A stretch of 64,000 nt of DNA from Natronomicrosphaera sp040876735. GTDB taxonomy: Bacteria > Planctomycetota > Phycisphaerae > Phycisphaerales > Phycisphaeraceae. The position numbers and the translations under genes are program-made. Every line of letters starts with the position of its first letter. The first letter of the stretch is position 1. Location of the stretch: NCBI GenBank assembly GCA_040876735.1, contig JBBDPC010000137.1, forward strand, positions 1 to 64,000. The letters run 5' to 3'. The notes beneath the pieces are model-generated. The model saw only the letters and a program-made list of their open reading frames with translations, was not told the origin of the DNA and ran no database searches. Positions 35,652 to 45,567 of the stretch are shown piece by piece.

Positions 35652-37484
35652 ATGAAAATCGCCCTGGCCCAGATCAACCCCACCGTCGGCGACATCGACG
35701 GCAACGCCGCGCTCATCCGCCGCAGCCTCCATCAGGCGGTCGAGCGGGGCGCCCGCCTCGTCGTCTTCCCCGAACTGGCGATCATCGGCTACCCGCCCAA
35801 GGACCTGCTGCTCAAGCCGGCCGTCATCCGCGAATGCGTCCAGGCGGTGCAGGACCTCGCCAGCGAATGTCACGATGTCGCCGCCATCATCGGCTACCCC
35901 TGCCCCTCCGACAGCCCGCGCGGCCTGGCCCTCTACAACGCCGCCGCCCTCTGCGTCGACGGCCAGATCGCCCACCGTCACGTCAAGTCGCTGCTGCCCA
36001 CCTACGACGTCTTCGACGAACACCGCTACTTCGAGCCCGGCCCGCCGGTCGACATCGCCCGGCTCGACGGCCTGAAGCTCGGCATCAGCATCTGCGAAGA
36101 CCTCTGGAACGACGAACGTATCTTCTCCCGCCAGCTCTACCACGACAACCCGATCGACCAGCTCGTCCAGCGCGGGGCCGGGCTGTTCGTCAACTGCGCC
36201 GCCTCGCCGTTCGTCGTCCGCAAGTACCCGTTCCGCCAGAAGCTGATGACCCACGCCGCCCGCGCGCATCATCTGCCCCTGGTCTACTGCAACCAGGTCG
36301 GCGGCAATGACGAGCTGGTCTTCGACGGCTACTCCTGCGCCATCGACGCGCAAGGCAACGTGATCGCCGAGGCGAAAGGCTTCGAGGAAGAGTTGCTGGT
36401 CGTCGATCTGTCATTAGGCGATGAAGCGCAGAAGGCGGGTATCGGGGCTCGGGGCTCGGAGCTCGGACAGACCAGCCCTGAGTCACCTCCTTCTGGCCGC
36501 GACGCCTCGATCACCGACGAGAGTACTCCGATACCCGAGACCCGATACCCGAGTCCCGATCCGCTCGCCGCGGCTTACCACGCCCTCGTGCTCGGCCTGC
36601 GCGACTACTGCCGCAAGTGCGGGTTCAAGTCGGTCGTGCTCGGGCTCTCGGGCGGGATCGACTCGGCCGTCGCCGCGGCGATCTGCGTCGCGGCGTTGGG
36701 ATCAAAGCACGTGCGCGGCATCGCCATGCCCAGCCGGTACTCCTCCCCCGGCTCGAAAGATGACGCCAAGGCCTTGGCCGACCGCCTGGGCATCACCTTC
36801 CAGGGAATCCCGATCGAGGCCCCGCACGCCGCCTTCGAGCAACTGCTCGAACCCAGCTTCCACGGCCTGCCCCCCGACTCGACCGAAGAGAACATCCAGG
36901 CCCGCGTGCGCGGCATCATCCTGATGGCCTTCTCCAACAAGTTCGGCGAAATGCTCGTCACCACCGGCAACAAGAGCGAAGTCGCCGTGGGCTACTGCAC
37001 GCTCTACGGCGACATGGCCGGTGGCCTGGCGATCCTCTCCGACGTGCCCAAGACCATGGTCTACCAGCTCGCCCGCTGGATCAACGACGCCCCCGCCTCC
37101 CCGCTGCGCGAGCGCTTCGAGGGGCCGGTCATTCCCGAAAACACGATCACCAAGCCGCCCAGCGCCGAGCTGCGCCCCGACCAGACCGATCAGGACACGC
37201 TGCCTGAGTACGACGTACTGGACAACATCATCGAACGCTATGTCGAACGCGAGCAGTCCGCCCGCCGCATCGTCAGCGAGACCGGCTACGACGCCGACGT
37301 CGTGCTCAAGGTCATCCGCCTGATCGACGTCAATGAATACAAGCGCAAGCAGATGGCCCCGGGCATCAAGATCACCGGCCGGGCGTTCGGCTTCGGCCGA
37401 CGGATGCCGATCGCCCAACGGTACGACTCGCGCCGCAGCCTCGAAGCGGCTCAGGCTGTTGCGGCCGCGCATGATCGTGACTAG
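35652..37484 (+). CDS. nadE: Glutamine-hydrolysing NAD+ synthetase
   Basis: A 610-residue protein. The N-terminal nitrilase-type glutaminase domain has the catalytic triad: Glu41 (VVFPELAIIG), Lys112 (RHVKSLLPTYDVFDEHRYF), Cys148 (LGISICEDLW). The C-terminal synthetase has the P-loop LGLSGGIDSAVAAA and GNKSEVAVGYCTLYGDMAGG. It amidates deamido-NAD+ using ATP and glutamine. Residues ~263-303 join the domains and are encoded by an inverted repeat of heptamers (36436-36558). The linker has no counterpart in usual NadE and seems to be repeat DNA read in frame. Confidence 0.94.
   Translation: MKIALAQINPTVGDIDGNAALIRRSLHQAVERGARLVVFPELAIIGYPPKDLLLKPAVIRECVQAVQDLASECHDVAAIIGYPCPSDSPRGLALYNAAALCVDGQIAHRHVKSLLPTYDVFDEHRYFEPGPPVDIARLDGLKLGISICEDLWNDERIFSRQLYHDNPIDQLVQRGAGLFVNCAASPFVVRKYPFRQKLMTHAARAHHLPLVYCNQVGGNDELVFDGYSCAIDAQGNVIAEAKGFEEELLVVDLSLGDEAQKAGIGARGSELGQTSPESPPSGRDASITDESTPIPETRYPSPDPLAAAYHALVLGLRDYCRKCGFKSVVLGLSGGIDSAVAAAICVAALGSKHVRGIAMPSRYSSPGSKDDAKALADRLGITFQGIPIEAPHAAFEQLLEPSFHGLPPDSTEENIQARVRGIILMAFSNKFGEMLVTTGNKSEVAVGYCTLYGDMAGGLAILSDVPKTMVYQLARWINDAPASPLRERFEGPVIPENTITKPPSAELRPDQTDQDTLPEYDVLDNIIERYVEREQSARRIVSETGYDADVVLKVIRLIDVNEYKRKQMAPGIKITGRAFGFGRRMPIAQRYDSRRSLEAAQAVAAAHDRD
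36436..36558. repeat. Heptamer inverted repeat inside nadE
   Basis: Left arm 36436-36463: CGGGTAT, CGGGGCT, CGGGGCT, CGGAGCT. Right arm 36524-36558: TACTCCG, ATACCCG, AGACCCG, ATACCCG, AGTCCCG. The arms are inverted 7-base arrays around a 60-base centre. The reading frame stays open, coding for an S/P/T-rich linker between two enzyme domains. Confidence 0.85.
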
Positions 37485-37496
37485 TCTGGCCGCACC

Positions 37497-38855
37497 ATGC
37501 CAGACCAACCCGACGCGAAACGTGCCAATGTCATCTGGATTTTCGGCGACCAGCACCGCGCCCAGGCGCTCGGCTGTATGGGCGATGCGAACGTCCATAC
37601 GCCTCAGCTTGATCGCCTCGCCGCCGAGGGCGTGACGTCGACCGCCGCCGTCGCGGGCTGCCCGCTGTGCTGCCCGTACCGCGGTTCGCTGTTGACCAGC
37701 CAGTATCCGCACAAGGCCGTGCCGGGCCACGAACGCCCGTTGCCCGACGACATGCCCACGGTGGCTCAACCGTTTAACGAGGCTGGCTACCATACGGCCT
37801 GGTTCGGCAAGTGGCACGTGGACGGCTGGCAGGAACGCGATGGCCGTGCCGTGATGCACACCGTGCCCCGCGCCCGGCGCGGCGGCTTCGAGACCTGGCT
37901 CGGCTATGAAAACAACAACAGCCAGTGGGACACCTGGTTGCACGGCCACAACGAAGCAGGCGAGGAAGTCGCACACCATCGCCTGCCCGCCTACGAAACC
38001 GATGTGCTCACCGACCGGCTGATCGACTACATCCAGCGTCGCGCCACGGCCGAGCAGGGCGGCGATGGCGAGCCGTTCTTCGCTTCGCTCTCCGTTCAGC
38101 CGCCGCACGATCCATACGTTGCGCCCGAGCCGTGGATGAGCCGGCACACGCCCGGGCAGGTCCAGTTCCGCCCCAACGTGCCGGACGTCCCCCGCGTCCG
38201 TGAGCAGGCGGCGCGCGAGCTGGCGGGCTATTACGCCATGATTGAAAACCTGGACTGGAACCTCGGCCGGCTGCGCGAAGCGATTGCCGCCGCGGGCCTG
38301 GCCGATCAGACGCATATCGTCTTCTTCTCCGACCACGGCGACATGCACGGCTCACACGGCCAGTTCCGCAAGACCTGCCCGTACGAAGAAGCCGTCCGTG
38401 TACCGTTCATCCTCGGCGGCCCCGCCCAGTACCGCACCAAGGCCGGCCGGCGCAGCCCGCTGCTGGTCAACCACGTCGACATCGCCCCGACGTCGCTCGG
38501 CCTTGCCGGCATCCCCGTCCCCGACTGGATGGCGGGCTATGACTATTCAGGCCACCGCCTCCTCGGCCCCGTTCCGGACGATACGCCCGACTCCGCCTAC
38601 CTCCAGCTTGTCGAACCCACCGGCCACGGCCACAGCACCGACCGGCCCTGGCGCGGCGTCGTCACCACCGACGGCTGGAAGTATGTCTGCCTCGAACACC
38701 AGCCCTGGCTGATGTTCAACCTCAACGAAGATCCCTACGAGCAGGTCAACCTCGCGCACAACGCCGCGTTCAGGAACCAGCGCCAACGCCTGCACGACCG
38801 TCTCGCGCAGTGGATCGCCGACACCGACGACACGTTCGCCTTGCCGAAGCTCTGA
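37497..38855 (+). CDS. Sulfatase of the formylglycine-dependent type
   Basis: A 452-residue protein 12 bases after nadE. It opens with ANVIWIFGDQHRAQALGCMG, the metal-binding start of type I sulfatases. The cysteine to be oxidised lies in CPLCCPYRGSLLTSQYPHK, matching CxPxR as Cys58-Cys59-Pro60-Tyr61-Arg62, with Tyr in place of the common Ser/Thr. Further motifs are AWFGKWHVDG and HIVFFSDHGDMHGSHG. No signal peptide is visible, so it seems cytoplasmic, as part of the family is. It may cleave sulfate from sulfated sugars; substrate unknown. No maturase gene is in the window. Confidence 0.9.
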   Translation: MPDQPDAKRANVIWIFGDQHRAQALGCMGDANVHTPQLDRLAAEGVTSTAAVAGCPLCCPYRGSLLTSQYPHKAVPGHERPLPDDMPTVAQPFNEAGYHTAWFGKWHVDGWQERDGRAVMHTVPRARRGGFETWLGYENNNSQWDTWLHGHNEAGEEVAHHRLPAYETDVLTDRLIDYIQRRATAEQGGDGEPFFASLSVQPPHDPYVAPEPWMSRHTPGQVQFRPNVPDVPRVREQAARELAGYYAMIENLDWNLGRLREAIAAAGLADQTHIVFFSDHGDMHGSHGQFRKTCPYEEAVRVPFILGGPAQYRTKAGRRSPLLVNHVDIAPTSLGLAGIPVPDWMAGYDYSGHRLLGPVPDDTPDSAYLQLVEPTGHGHSTDRPWRGVVTTDGWKYVCLEHQPWLMFNLNEDPYEQVNLAHNAAFRNQRQRLHDRLAQWIADTDDTFALPKL

Positions 38856-38933
38856 AAGCTGGTGGGCACAACGCCCGAAGCTCACAGCGTGACGCTGGGG
38901 GCTTCAGACACTTGTATCGGCAAGCCGCCCCCC

Positions 38934-40001
38934 TTACCGCGTCTGCACCGCCTGCTGGCCCGCCGCACGCTCGCGCAGCAGGTCGATCATGGCACGCACT
39001 TCCTCGGCCATTCGCGTGTTGGGGAACTCGCGGATGATCTGCTCGCCCACGCGCACCGCCGCCATCCACTCCTTGTCCTGCACGGCAATCTTGAACTGCA
39101 CGCCCAGGTTGTCCCGCTGCTTGCCGATCACCCCGCGCGCCGTCTCGCGCAGCGGCGCGGCCTCGGCTTCGCTGAGGTACTTGTCCATCGTCTTGAGCAC
39201 GTTCATCGCCCGCGTGATGTCGTCACGCTCGGCCGCTTCGAGGAACTCGCGCTCAAGCTGCGTCTTGTAACGCTCACGCGCGTCGCGCACACGGTGGGTC
39301 ACGTCGCGCACGCGCTCCGCTTCGGGGTAGAGCCGTTGAATCTTCGCCGCTTCACGGGCCGCGCGATCGAAGTCGTGGCGGGCGAGGATCTCGTCCAGCC
39401 GGGCGAGCGATTCGCTGATCTTCGCGTCCTGCTCGGCGGCGCGGGCGGCGTTGATGCGCTCGCGGAAGGCTTCCGCCTCTTCGCGGTAGCCGTACGTCTC
39501 GGCCAGGTCCTGCACGAGCACGAGGGCGGCGTCGAAGTTGCCGTGGTCGATGTCGTCGTTGATCGTTCGCCGCAGGGCCTGGAGATCCTGCTGGCGGTAG
39601 GCGATGCGTTTGGCGGCTTCGCTGAGCAGCATGCGCTGGTTGATGTGGCGCAGCAGGTCGACGGTCTGCTCGGCACTGTCGCGATGCGGCACGCCCACGG
39701 CATCGCGGCCGTAGACGCCCCATCGCACCGCCGCCACGATGAGCGTGACCAGCCCGAGCAGCGCCAGCAACGTACTCGGCGTGTAGGTCAGATAATAAGT
39801 GAGCACGCGCATCGGTTGGTTGTTCTGATAGCCGACGACGTTGTAGAGCAGGATGTGACCGCCCACCGAAGCCGCCGCCGCGAGCACCCACAGCAACAGC
39901 CCGAGTACGAGCATCGACACCGGTGTCCCGAACAACGGCTTGCGCGGCTGCTGCGGCTGGTCCTGAGCCGACGCGTCCGCTTTTTTGTCTTGTTCAGCCA
40001 T
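38934..40001 (-). CDS. Two-helix membrane protein with long coiled-coil/TPR-like domain
   Basis: A 355-residue protein. A polar, Gln/Pro-rich N-terminus precedes two membrane helices (VSMLVLGLLLWVLAAAASVG and LLALLGLVTLIVAAVRWGVY). The C-terminal ~240 residues are charged and helical (RRTINDDIDHGNFDAALVL, ARLDEILARHDFDRAAREAA). The ending VGEQIIREFPNTRMAEEVRAM is like a TPR unit. No family recognised. It is convergent with the sulfatase gene. Confidence 0.6.
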   Translation of the reverse strand: MAEQDKKADASAQDQPQQPRKPLFGTPVSMLVLGLLLWVLAAAASVGGHILLYNVVGYQNNQPMRVLTYYLTYTPSTLLALLGLVTLIVAAVRWGVYGRDAVGVPHRDSAEQTVDLLRHINQRMLLSEAAKRIAYRQQDLQALRRTINDDIDHGNFDAALVLVQDLAETYGYREEAEAFRERINAARAAEQDAKISESLARLDEILARHDFDRAAREAAKIQRLYPEAERVRDVTHRVRDARERYKTQLEREFLEAAERDDITRAMNVLKTMDKYLSEAEAAPLRETARGVIGKQRDNLGVQFKIAVQDKEWMAAVRVGEQIIREFPNTRMAEEVRAMIDLLRERAAGQQAVQTR

Positions 40002-40159
40002 CGATGCACCCCATTACTTCTAAGAGGAATGATGAATGAAAAATGCACCGCCCCATGCGCCCGGCCCCCCCGATCGCGGCGGCCAAGCTTCGAGGTGGTT
40101 GACTTCCTTGTCCCTTTCATTGTACCGGGCATCGACAACACAAGCGATAGCAGGGGATT

Positions 40160-40366
40160 GGGAGCCAGTTTCGCGTTGCTGGTTTCGCGTCTCCCGGCTG
40201 ATGGTCTTTAGACATGGACGCACACCTTGTGCCAATAGCCCTGCCCGGAAGGGCGGGGTTCGGACACCCGGTGCGACCTGCCTGCGCAGGCAACCGCTGG
40301 TCGCTGGAAACCCTGGCCTTCCGGCCGGGGCTATTGGAGACAGGGTAGAACTCCCAACGCGAAACT
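40160..40366. repeat. Large nested palindrome
   Basis: Outer arms AGTTTCGCGTTG (40167-40178) and CAACGCGAAACT (40355-40366) are perfectly complementary. Inner arms CCAATAGCCC (40232-40241) and GGGCTATTGG (40328-40337) are also perfect. Smaller hairpins lie between, such as GCCTGCGCAGGC and GCCTTCCGGCC. It occupies most of the ~400-base divergent gap 40002-40398; no gene is seen there. Confidence 0.8.
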
Positions 40367-40398
40367 TTTTCCCGCTTCCCTCTGCTACGATTCCGGCC

Positions 40399-41307
40399 AT
40401 GTCGCGACCGACGTGGAAAGGGGTTGCCCGCACCTTCGGGCTGCTGCTGGGGATGGCTCTGCTGGCGGCGGCGGTGGTGTATGCGCTGTGGGGGGTGGAC
40501 TGGACGGTGCTGGCGGCCGCGGAGCCGAGCGGGTTCGTGCTGCTGGCAGCGGCGGTGCTGGCGAATCTGGTATTGACGGGGCTGCTGTTCTGGGCGATCA
40601 CGCTCAGCTTCGACGCTTCACCGCCGGTCGGGCCTGGGCGGATGGTGGGGTTGGTTTGCGTCAGTAGTCTGCTGAACTACCTGCCGCTGCCACGTGCCGG
40701 GCTGGTGGGGCGGTCGGCCTACTTGAAGTGGCGGCACGGCCTGCCGCTGCGGCAATCGGTGGTGATCATGGCGGTGGTGCTGGCCCTGGCGGTGGCGGTG
40801 TTTGGTGTGACGGCGGCGATGCTGCTGGCGTTCGATGATACGGCGGGATGGATCGCGATGGCGGCGGCGCTGCTGGCGTTGACGCTGGCGACGGGGCCGG
40901 TGGCCCGCCGGCTGCTGCGTCGGCCGGTGCGGTGGGGGTGGCTGTGGGCGCCGCTGCGGACGCTCGACCTGCTGGCGACGGCGGCGCGGCTGTGGCTGGC
41001 GTTCGCGCTGCTCGGCCAGCCGATCGACTTCGAGCAGGCGGTGCTGATCGGGGCGGCGAGCCTGCTGGTGAAGCTGGCGGGGCTGACGCCGAACGGGCTG
41101 GGGTTGAGCGAGTGGTTGGTTGCGGCGCTGACGCCGGTGCTGGCTCCGGTGGAGACGGCGACGGCGGCGGCGGCAGCGGTGCTGGACCGGGCGGCGGAGG
41201 TGTTGGTGGTGCTGGTCGCGGGGGGGGTGGGGTTGGTGATGGTGCAGAAGGGGAGTGGAGGNNNNNNNNNNCCCACGGACGAAGTCCGTGGGCTTCGGAT
41301 GAAGTGA
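40399..41307 (+). CDS. Flippase-like membrane protein (UPF0104/LPG-synthase TM family), 3' end uncertain
   Basis: About 300 residues from ATG 40399. Seven or eight hydrophobic segments (LLLGMALLAAAVVYALW, VLLAAAVLANLVLTGLLFWAITL, ASLLVKLAGLTPNGLGLSEWLVAAL). The NGLGLSEW loop matches the family of lysylphosphatidylglycerol-synthase-type integral membrane domains, which includes lipid and polyprenyl carriers. The last codons run into ten Ns, so the true stop is not known; the frame after the gap may not be the natural one. Adjacent to a CCCACGG hairpin. Confidence 0.75.
   Translation: MSRPTWKGVARTFGLLLGMALLAAAVVYALWGVDWTVLAAAEPSGFVLLAAAVLANLVLTGLLFWAITLSFDASPPVGPGRMVGLVCVSSLLNYLPLPRAGLVGRSAYLKWRHGLPLRQSVVIMAVVLALAVAVFGVTAAMLLAFDDTAGWIAMAAALLALTLATGPVARRLLRRPVRWGWLWAPLRTLDLLATAARLWLAFALLGQPIDFEQAVLIGAASLLVKLAGLTPNGLGLSEWLVAALTPVLAPVETATAAAAAVLDRAAEVLVVLVAGGVGLVMVQKGSGXXXXPTDEVRGLRMK
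41262..41271. other. Assembly gap (10 N)
   Basis: Ten undetermined bases. The gap follows a G-rich coding stretch and directly precedes a stable CCCACGGAC/GTCCGTGGG hairpin, both hard to sequence. Its real length may differ. Confidence 0.95.
41272..41292. repeat. CCCACGG hairpin followed by CTTCGG
   Basis: A 9-bp perfect stem (CCCACGGAC and GTCCGTGGG) with loop GAA, then CTTCGG. Same form as 220-240. Confidence 0.75.
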
Positions 41308-41322
41308 ACAGTCGAGGTTTAG

Positions 41323-42003
41323 TTATGTGCGGCGGATGGTGATGGTGCGGTCGCAGCGGGCGCAGCGGGTTTTGGCGGTTTTTTTCGTGCTCGCCCAGTC
41401 GGGCAGGCCGGTGGCGAAGACGGCGGCGGCAGCGTAGATGCACAGTTCATAGCCGACGGTGGGGCCGAGGTCGACGGCCTGGTCGGCGGGCATGTGGGCC
41501 GGGCAGCGGGGGGTGTCGCCTTGCACGGTGACGCGCCAGGCGAGCGGTGGCTCATCGGCGGACGCGTCGGCCGGGGCGCCGTTGGGGGTGACCAGCACGT
41601 CGCGGCGGGCGTCCATGGCGAGGTTGGCCAGCTCATCCGCCCGCTGGTTCAGCTCGCGGCGAACGTGGTCCAGCTTCCACTTTTCAAAGCCGGCGAGATG
41701 CTGGCGGGCCTGGTCGAACAACGGCTTGAGGTCCGCGGACTTGACGCGGTACTGGCCGAGCAGTTGGCGGACCAGAAGCTGGGAGTCGCTGCGGATCTGC
41801 ACTGCGTTGGCGCCGAGCGTGTGCGCCAGCTCCAGCGCCCGGATCAGGCCGGTGTATTCCGCGACGTTGTTGGTCGTTCGGCCGACGAAGTAGCCGGCTT
41901 CGTGGATGGGTTCGCGCGTCTCGGCGTCGTGGATGACGACCCCGACGCCCGCGGGCCCAGGGTTGCCGCGCGAGCCGCCGTCGATGTGGATGATGCAGTT
42001 CAT
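41323..42003 (-). CDS. Ribonuclease HI family protein with C-terminal extension
   Basis: A 226-residue protein starting at the ATG complementing 42001-42003. Residues ~1-130 are an RNase H fold: HIDGGSRGNPGPAGVGVV (Asp8), NNVAEYTGLIRALELA (Glu49), IRSDSQLLVRQL (Asp73), and NQRADELANLAMD for the last acidic residue. All catalytic positions seem present, so RNA in RNA-DNA hybrids is the expected substrate. The C-terminal ~90 residues carry a CARC pair, perhaps one half of a zinc site, and are not part of standard RNase HI. It sits 40 bases downstream of the COG1579 gene. Confidence 0.88.
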   Translation of the reverse strand: MNCIIHIDGGSRGNPGPAGVGVVIHDAETREPIHEAGYFVGRTTNNVAEYTGLIRALELAHTLGANAVQIRSDSQLLVRQLLGQYRVKSADLKPLFDQARQHLAGFEKWKLDHVRRELNQRADELANLAMDARRDVLVTPNGAPADASADEPPLAWRVTVQGDTPRCPAHMPADQAVDLGPTVGYELCIYAAAAVFATGLPDWASTKKTAKTRCARCDRTITIRRT

Positions 42004-42043
42004 AAGCAATCGATGAATCGGTGATCGATAAACGATGGATCGA

Positions 42044-42799
42044 TTACTTTGCGCCGCTGAGCGCCGACTTCAGCTCAGGGTTCATGTAGAGGATGCGGTT
42101 GCAGTTGGGGCAGGTGACCAGCTCGTTGTTGCGCATCATGATGCCGTTGACGCGTTCGATGGGCAGGCTCATGTAGCAGCCGCCGCAGTTGTATTCCATC
42201 CGCCGGCGGTTGGCTTCCTCGACCTCGGCCATCGACTCGCCTTCGTAGGAGTCGGCGAGGCGCTCGAAGACGGCACGGGCGTCGGCGGGGATGGCGGCGG
42301 CGGCGGCGTCGCGCTTGGCGGTGACGTCGTCCAGCCGGTCACCCACTTCCGCGCGGGCCTCGGCGACGTCCTTCTCCGCGCCGGCGAGCAGCGTCTTCTG
42401 CGCCTCGATCTTCCCGGCAATCTCCTCGGCGTGCTGCTTGAGCGTTTCGACTTCGCTCATCTGCTCCAGGGCCTGATCTTCCAGCTTGCCCTTCTCGATC
42501 TTGAGCGTGTTCACCTCCACCAGCAGCGCGGAGTATTCCTTGTTGCTGGTGACGTTGTTCATCCGGTTGCGCAGCTCGGTGATGCGGGCTTCGTGATCGC
42601 TGGACTGTTTCTCCAGGCTCTGGGCCTTGGTCTGCGTCAAGCGGAGCTGGCTGGACAGTTCGTGATGTTGTTGCTGGAGCTGTTCGAGCTTGTTCTGCTG
42701 GGCCTGGTGGCGACGGAGGCCCGCGTCGAGTCGGCTACGCAGGCCGCGGACCTGCTGGTCCAGCAGAAAAAGCTCGTACAGGTGGTCTTGAAGCGGCAA
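42044..42799 (-). CDS. C4-type zinc-ribbon coiled-coil protein (COG1579)
   Basis: A 251-residue protein. Start: TTG at 42799 with AGGAG (42812-42808 on the minus strand) 8 bases upstream; a longer frame to 42901 lacks such a site. A long coiled coil (about 5-170, LYELFLLDQQVRGLRSRL to AEEIAGKIEAQKTLL) leads to a zinc ribbon with CGGCYMSLP and CPNCNRILY. This matches COG1579 proteins, thought to bind nucleic acids; exact role unknown. It is followed by the RNase H gene on the same strand, a pairing seen in other bacteria. Confidence 0.85.
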   Translation of the reverse strand: MPLQDHLYELFLLDQQVRGLRSRLDAGLRRHQAQQNKLEQLQQQHHELSSQLRLTQTKAQSLEKQSSDHEARITELRNRMNNVTSNKEYSALLVEVNTLKIEKGKLEDQALEQMSEVETLKQHAEEIAGKIEAQKTLLAGAEKDVAEARAEVGDRLDDVTAKRDAAAAAIPADARAVFERLADSYEGESMAEVEEANRRRMEYNCGGCYMSLPIERVNGIMMRNNELVTCPNCNRILYMNPELKSALSGAK

Positions 42800-43037
42800 G
42801 GTAGGTTCTCCTGAATCGAGGACAGTCGGGTGCAAAGGGCCACTATACCAGACCCGCCCGCCGGGTCGAAGAGCCGTTCGGCCAGGCGGCTGGCCTGACA
42901 TCTATTTTACGCACGGCGGGAGAGGAGGGTCTGCCTTAATGCGGACACGCATCCGATCATTGGCAGATTTCCGATTTCCCTTCGATTCCGCGTACGATAC
43001 CGTCCGATCGACGCACCTTTCAGCAGGGGGCCTCGCC

Positions 43038-44535
<1,498 letters not shown>

Positions 44536-44537
<2 letters not shown>

Positions 44538-44635
44538 TTGCTGATTTGTGATTTCTAATTTCTGATTTGTCGGACGCCTTGTGCCGAAGACGACCAACAA
44601 AAACACCAGCAATCAGAAATCATAAATCAGCAATT
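44536..44635. repeat. AT-rich palindrome family B, copy between convergent genes
   Basis: ATTGCTGATTTGTGATTTC at the left pairs with GAAATCATAAATCAGCAAT at the right, around a ~45-base centre. It separates glpK from the convergent dioxygenase gene and may terminate both. Confidence 0.8.
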
Positions 44636-44640
44636 CGTTC

Positions 44641-45429
44641 TCACGTCGCACTTGCGGCTGGTTGGGTGGGTTCGATCAACTCGCGCACGGGTTGCCACTC
44701 GCGCCAGATGTCGCTCATGGCATCGACACCGTTGGCTTCCACGTCTTTGTGCTTGAGCCGGAAGATGGCGGCATAGCGGATGTCGGGGCTGTAGTTGGGC
44801 GCGGCGCCGTGGACGAGGTGATGATGGGCGAGGACGACGTCGCCGGCCTGGCCGGTCATCTGCACGGGGGGGTGGGGCAGGTCCGCCTTGGGCATGCCCT
44901 GTGCGAGAATCGAAGGATCGCGTTCGCGGAAGAACTGCTCGAAGAAGCGGTGCGACCCGGGCCAGACGGTGAAGTTGCCCATGTAGGGTTCGGGCAGGTC
45001 ATTGAGCAGGACGACGGCGAGCAGGGTGAAGCCGCGTGAGAACTGGCCGACGGCCATGCCGTTGGTGCCCGTGCCGATGCCGTCGAGGTGGCCGTGCGGC
45101 GGCTTGGGCGCGTCGACGACGCGGGGAAACCGCAGGGCGATCTGCGCATTGCCCGGCGGCAGCAGGTTGCCTTCCCCGATGAGCTGCTCGACCGCGTCGG
45201 GGACAAGCGAGCGGTGCATCAGGGCCTTGAGCGGCGGCTGGCCACCCAAGCCAGGGCAGTAGGTCTGGGCCCGCATTGTCGGCAGGTCGTCCGGCGGCAT
45301 GCCTTCCTGGCCGAGCCACTCGTTGATCCGCCGCCGGGCATCGAGCACCGCCTGCCGTGGCACGGCCTGCCGGAGCACCGTGTAGCCGTCGTCGTACATC
45401 GCCTGCCGGATTGCTTTGACCATATGCAT
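44641..45429 (-). CDS. Phytanoyl-CoA dioxygenase (PhyH) family protein
   Basis: A 262-residue protein from the ATG complementing 45427-45429. PhyH-type Fe(II)/2-oxoglutarate oxygenase: the HxD pair is in KPPHGHLDGIGTG and the distal His in AHHHLVHGAAPNYSPDIRYA, with Arg for 2-oxoglutarate. The N-terminus (MYDDGYTVLRQAVPRQAVLDA) is the usual family start. Substrate cannot be inferred; members hydroxylate lipids, small amines or natural products. It stands alone between glpK and the anti-sigma gene. Confidence 0.85.
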   Translation of the reverse strand: MHMVKAIRQAMYDDGYTVLRQAVPRQAVLDARRRINEWLGQEGMPPDDLPTMRAQTYCPGLGGQPPLKALMHRSLVPDAVEQLIGEGNLLPPGNAQIALRFPRVVDAPKPPHGHLDGIGTGTNGMAVGQFSRGFTLLAVVLLNDLPEPYMGNFTVWPGSHRFFEQFFRERDPSILAQGMPKADLPHPPVQMTGQAGDVVLAHHHLVHGAAPNYSPDIRYAAIFRLKHKDVEANGVDAMSDIWREWQPVRELIEPTQPAASAT

Positions 45430-45567
45430 GGGGAGAGCCCCTCTTGGGAAACGTCGAGCATCCACCGCCGCCACAGCCTAGGGTGTGGCGCGGGCGAGTC
45501 AAGAGGGCACGTGAAGCCCACATCGGGATGCCATGGCTTGCGGCGCGTGACCTGGACGTTCGCCGGG

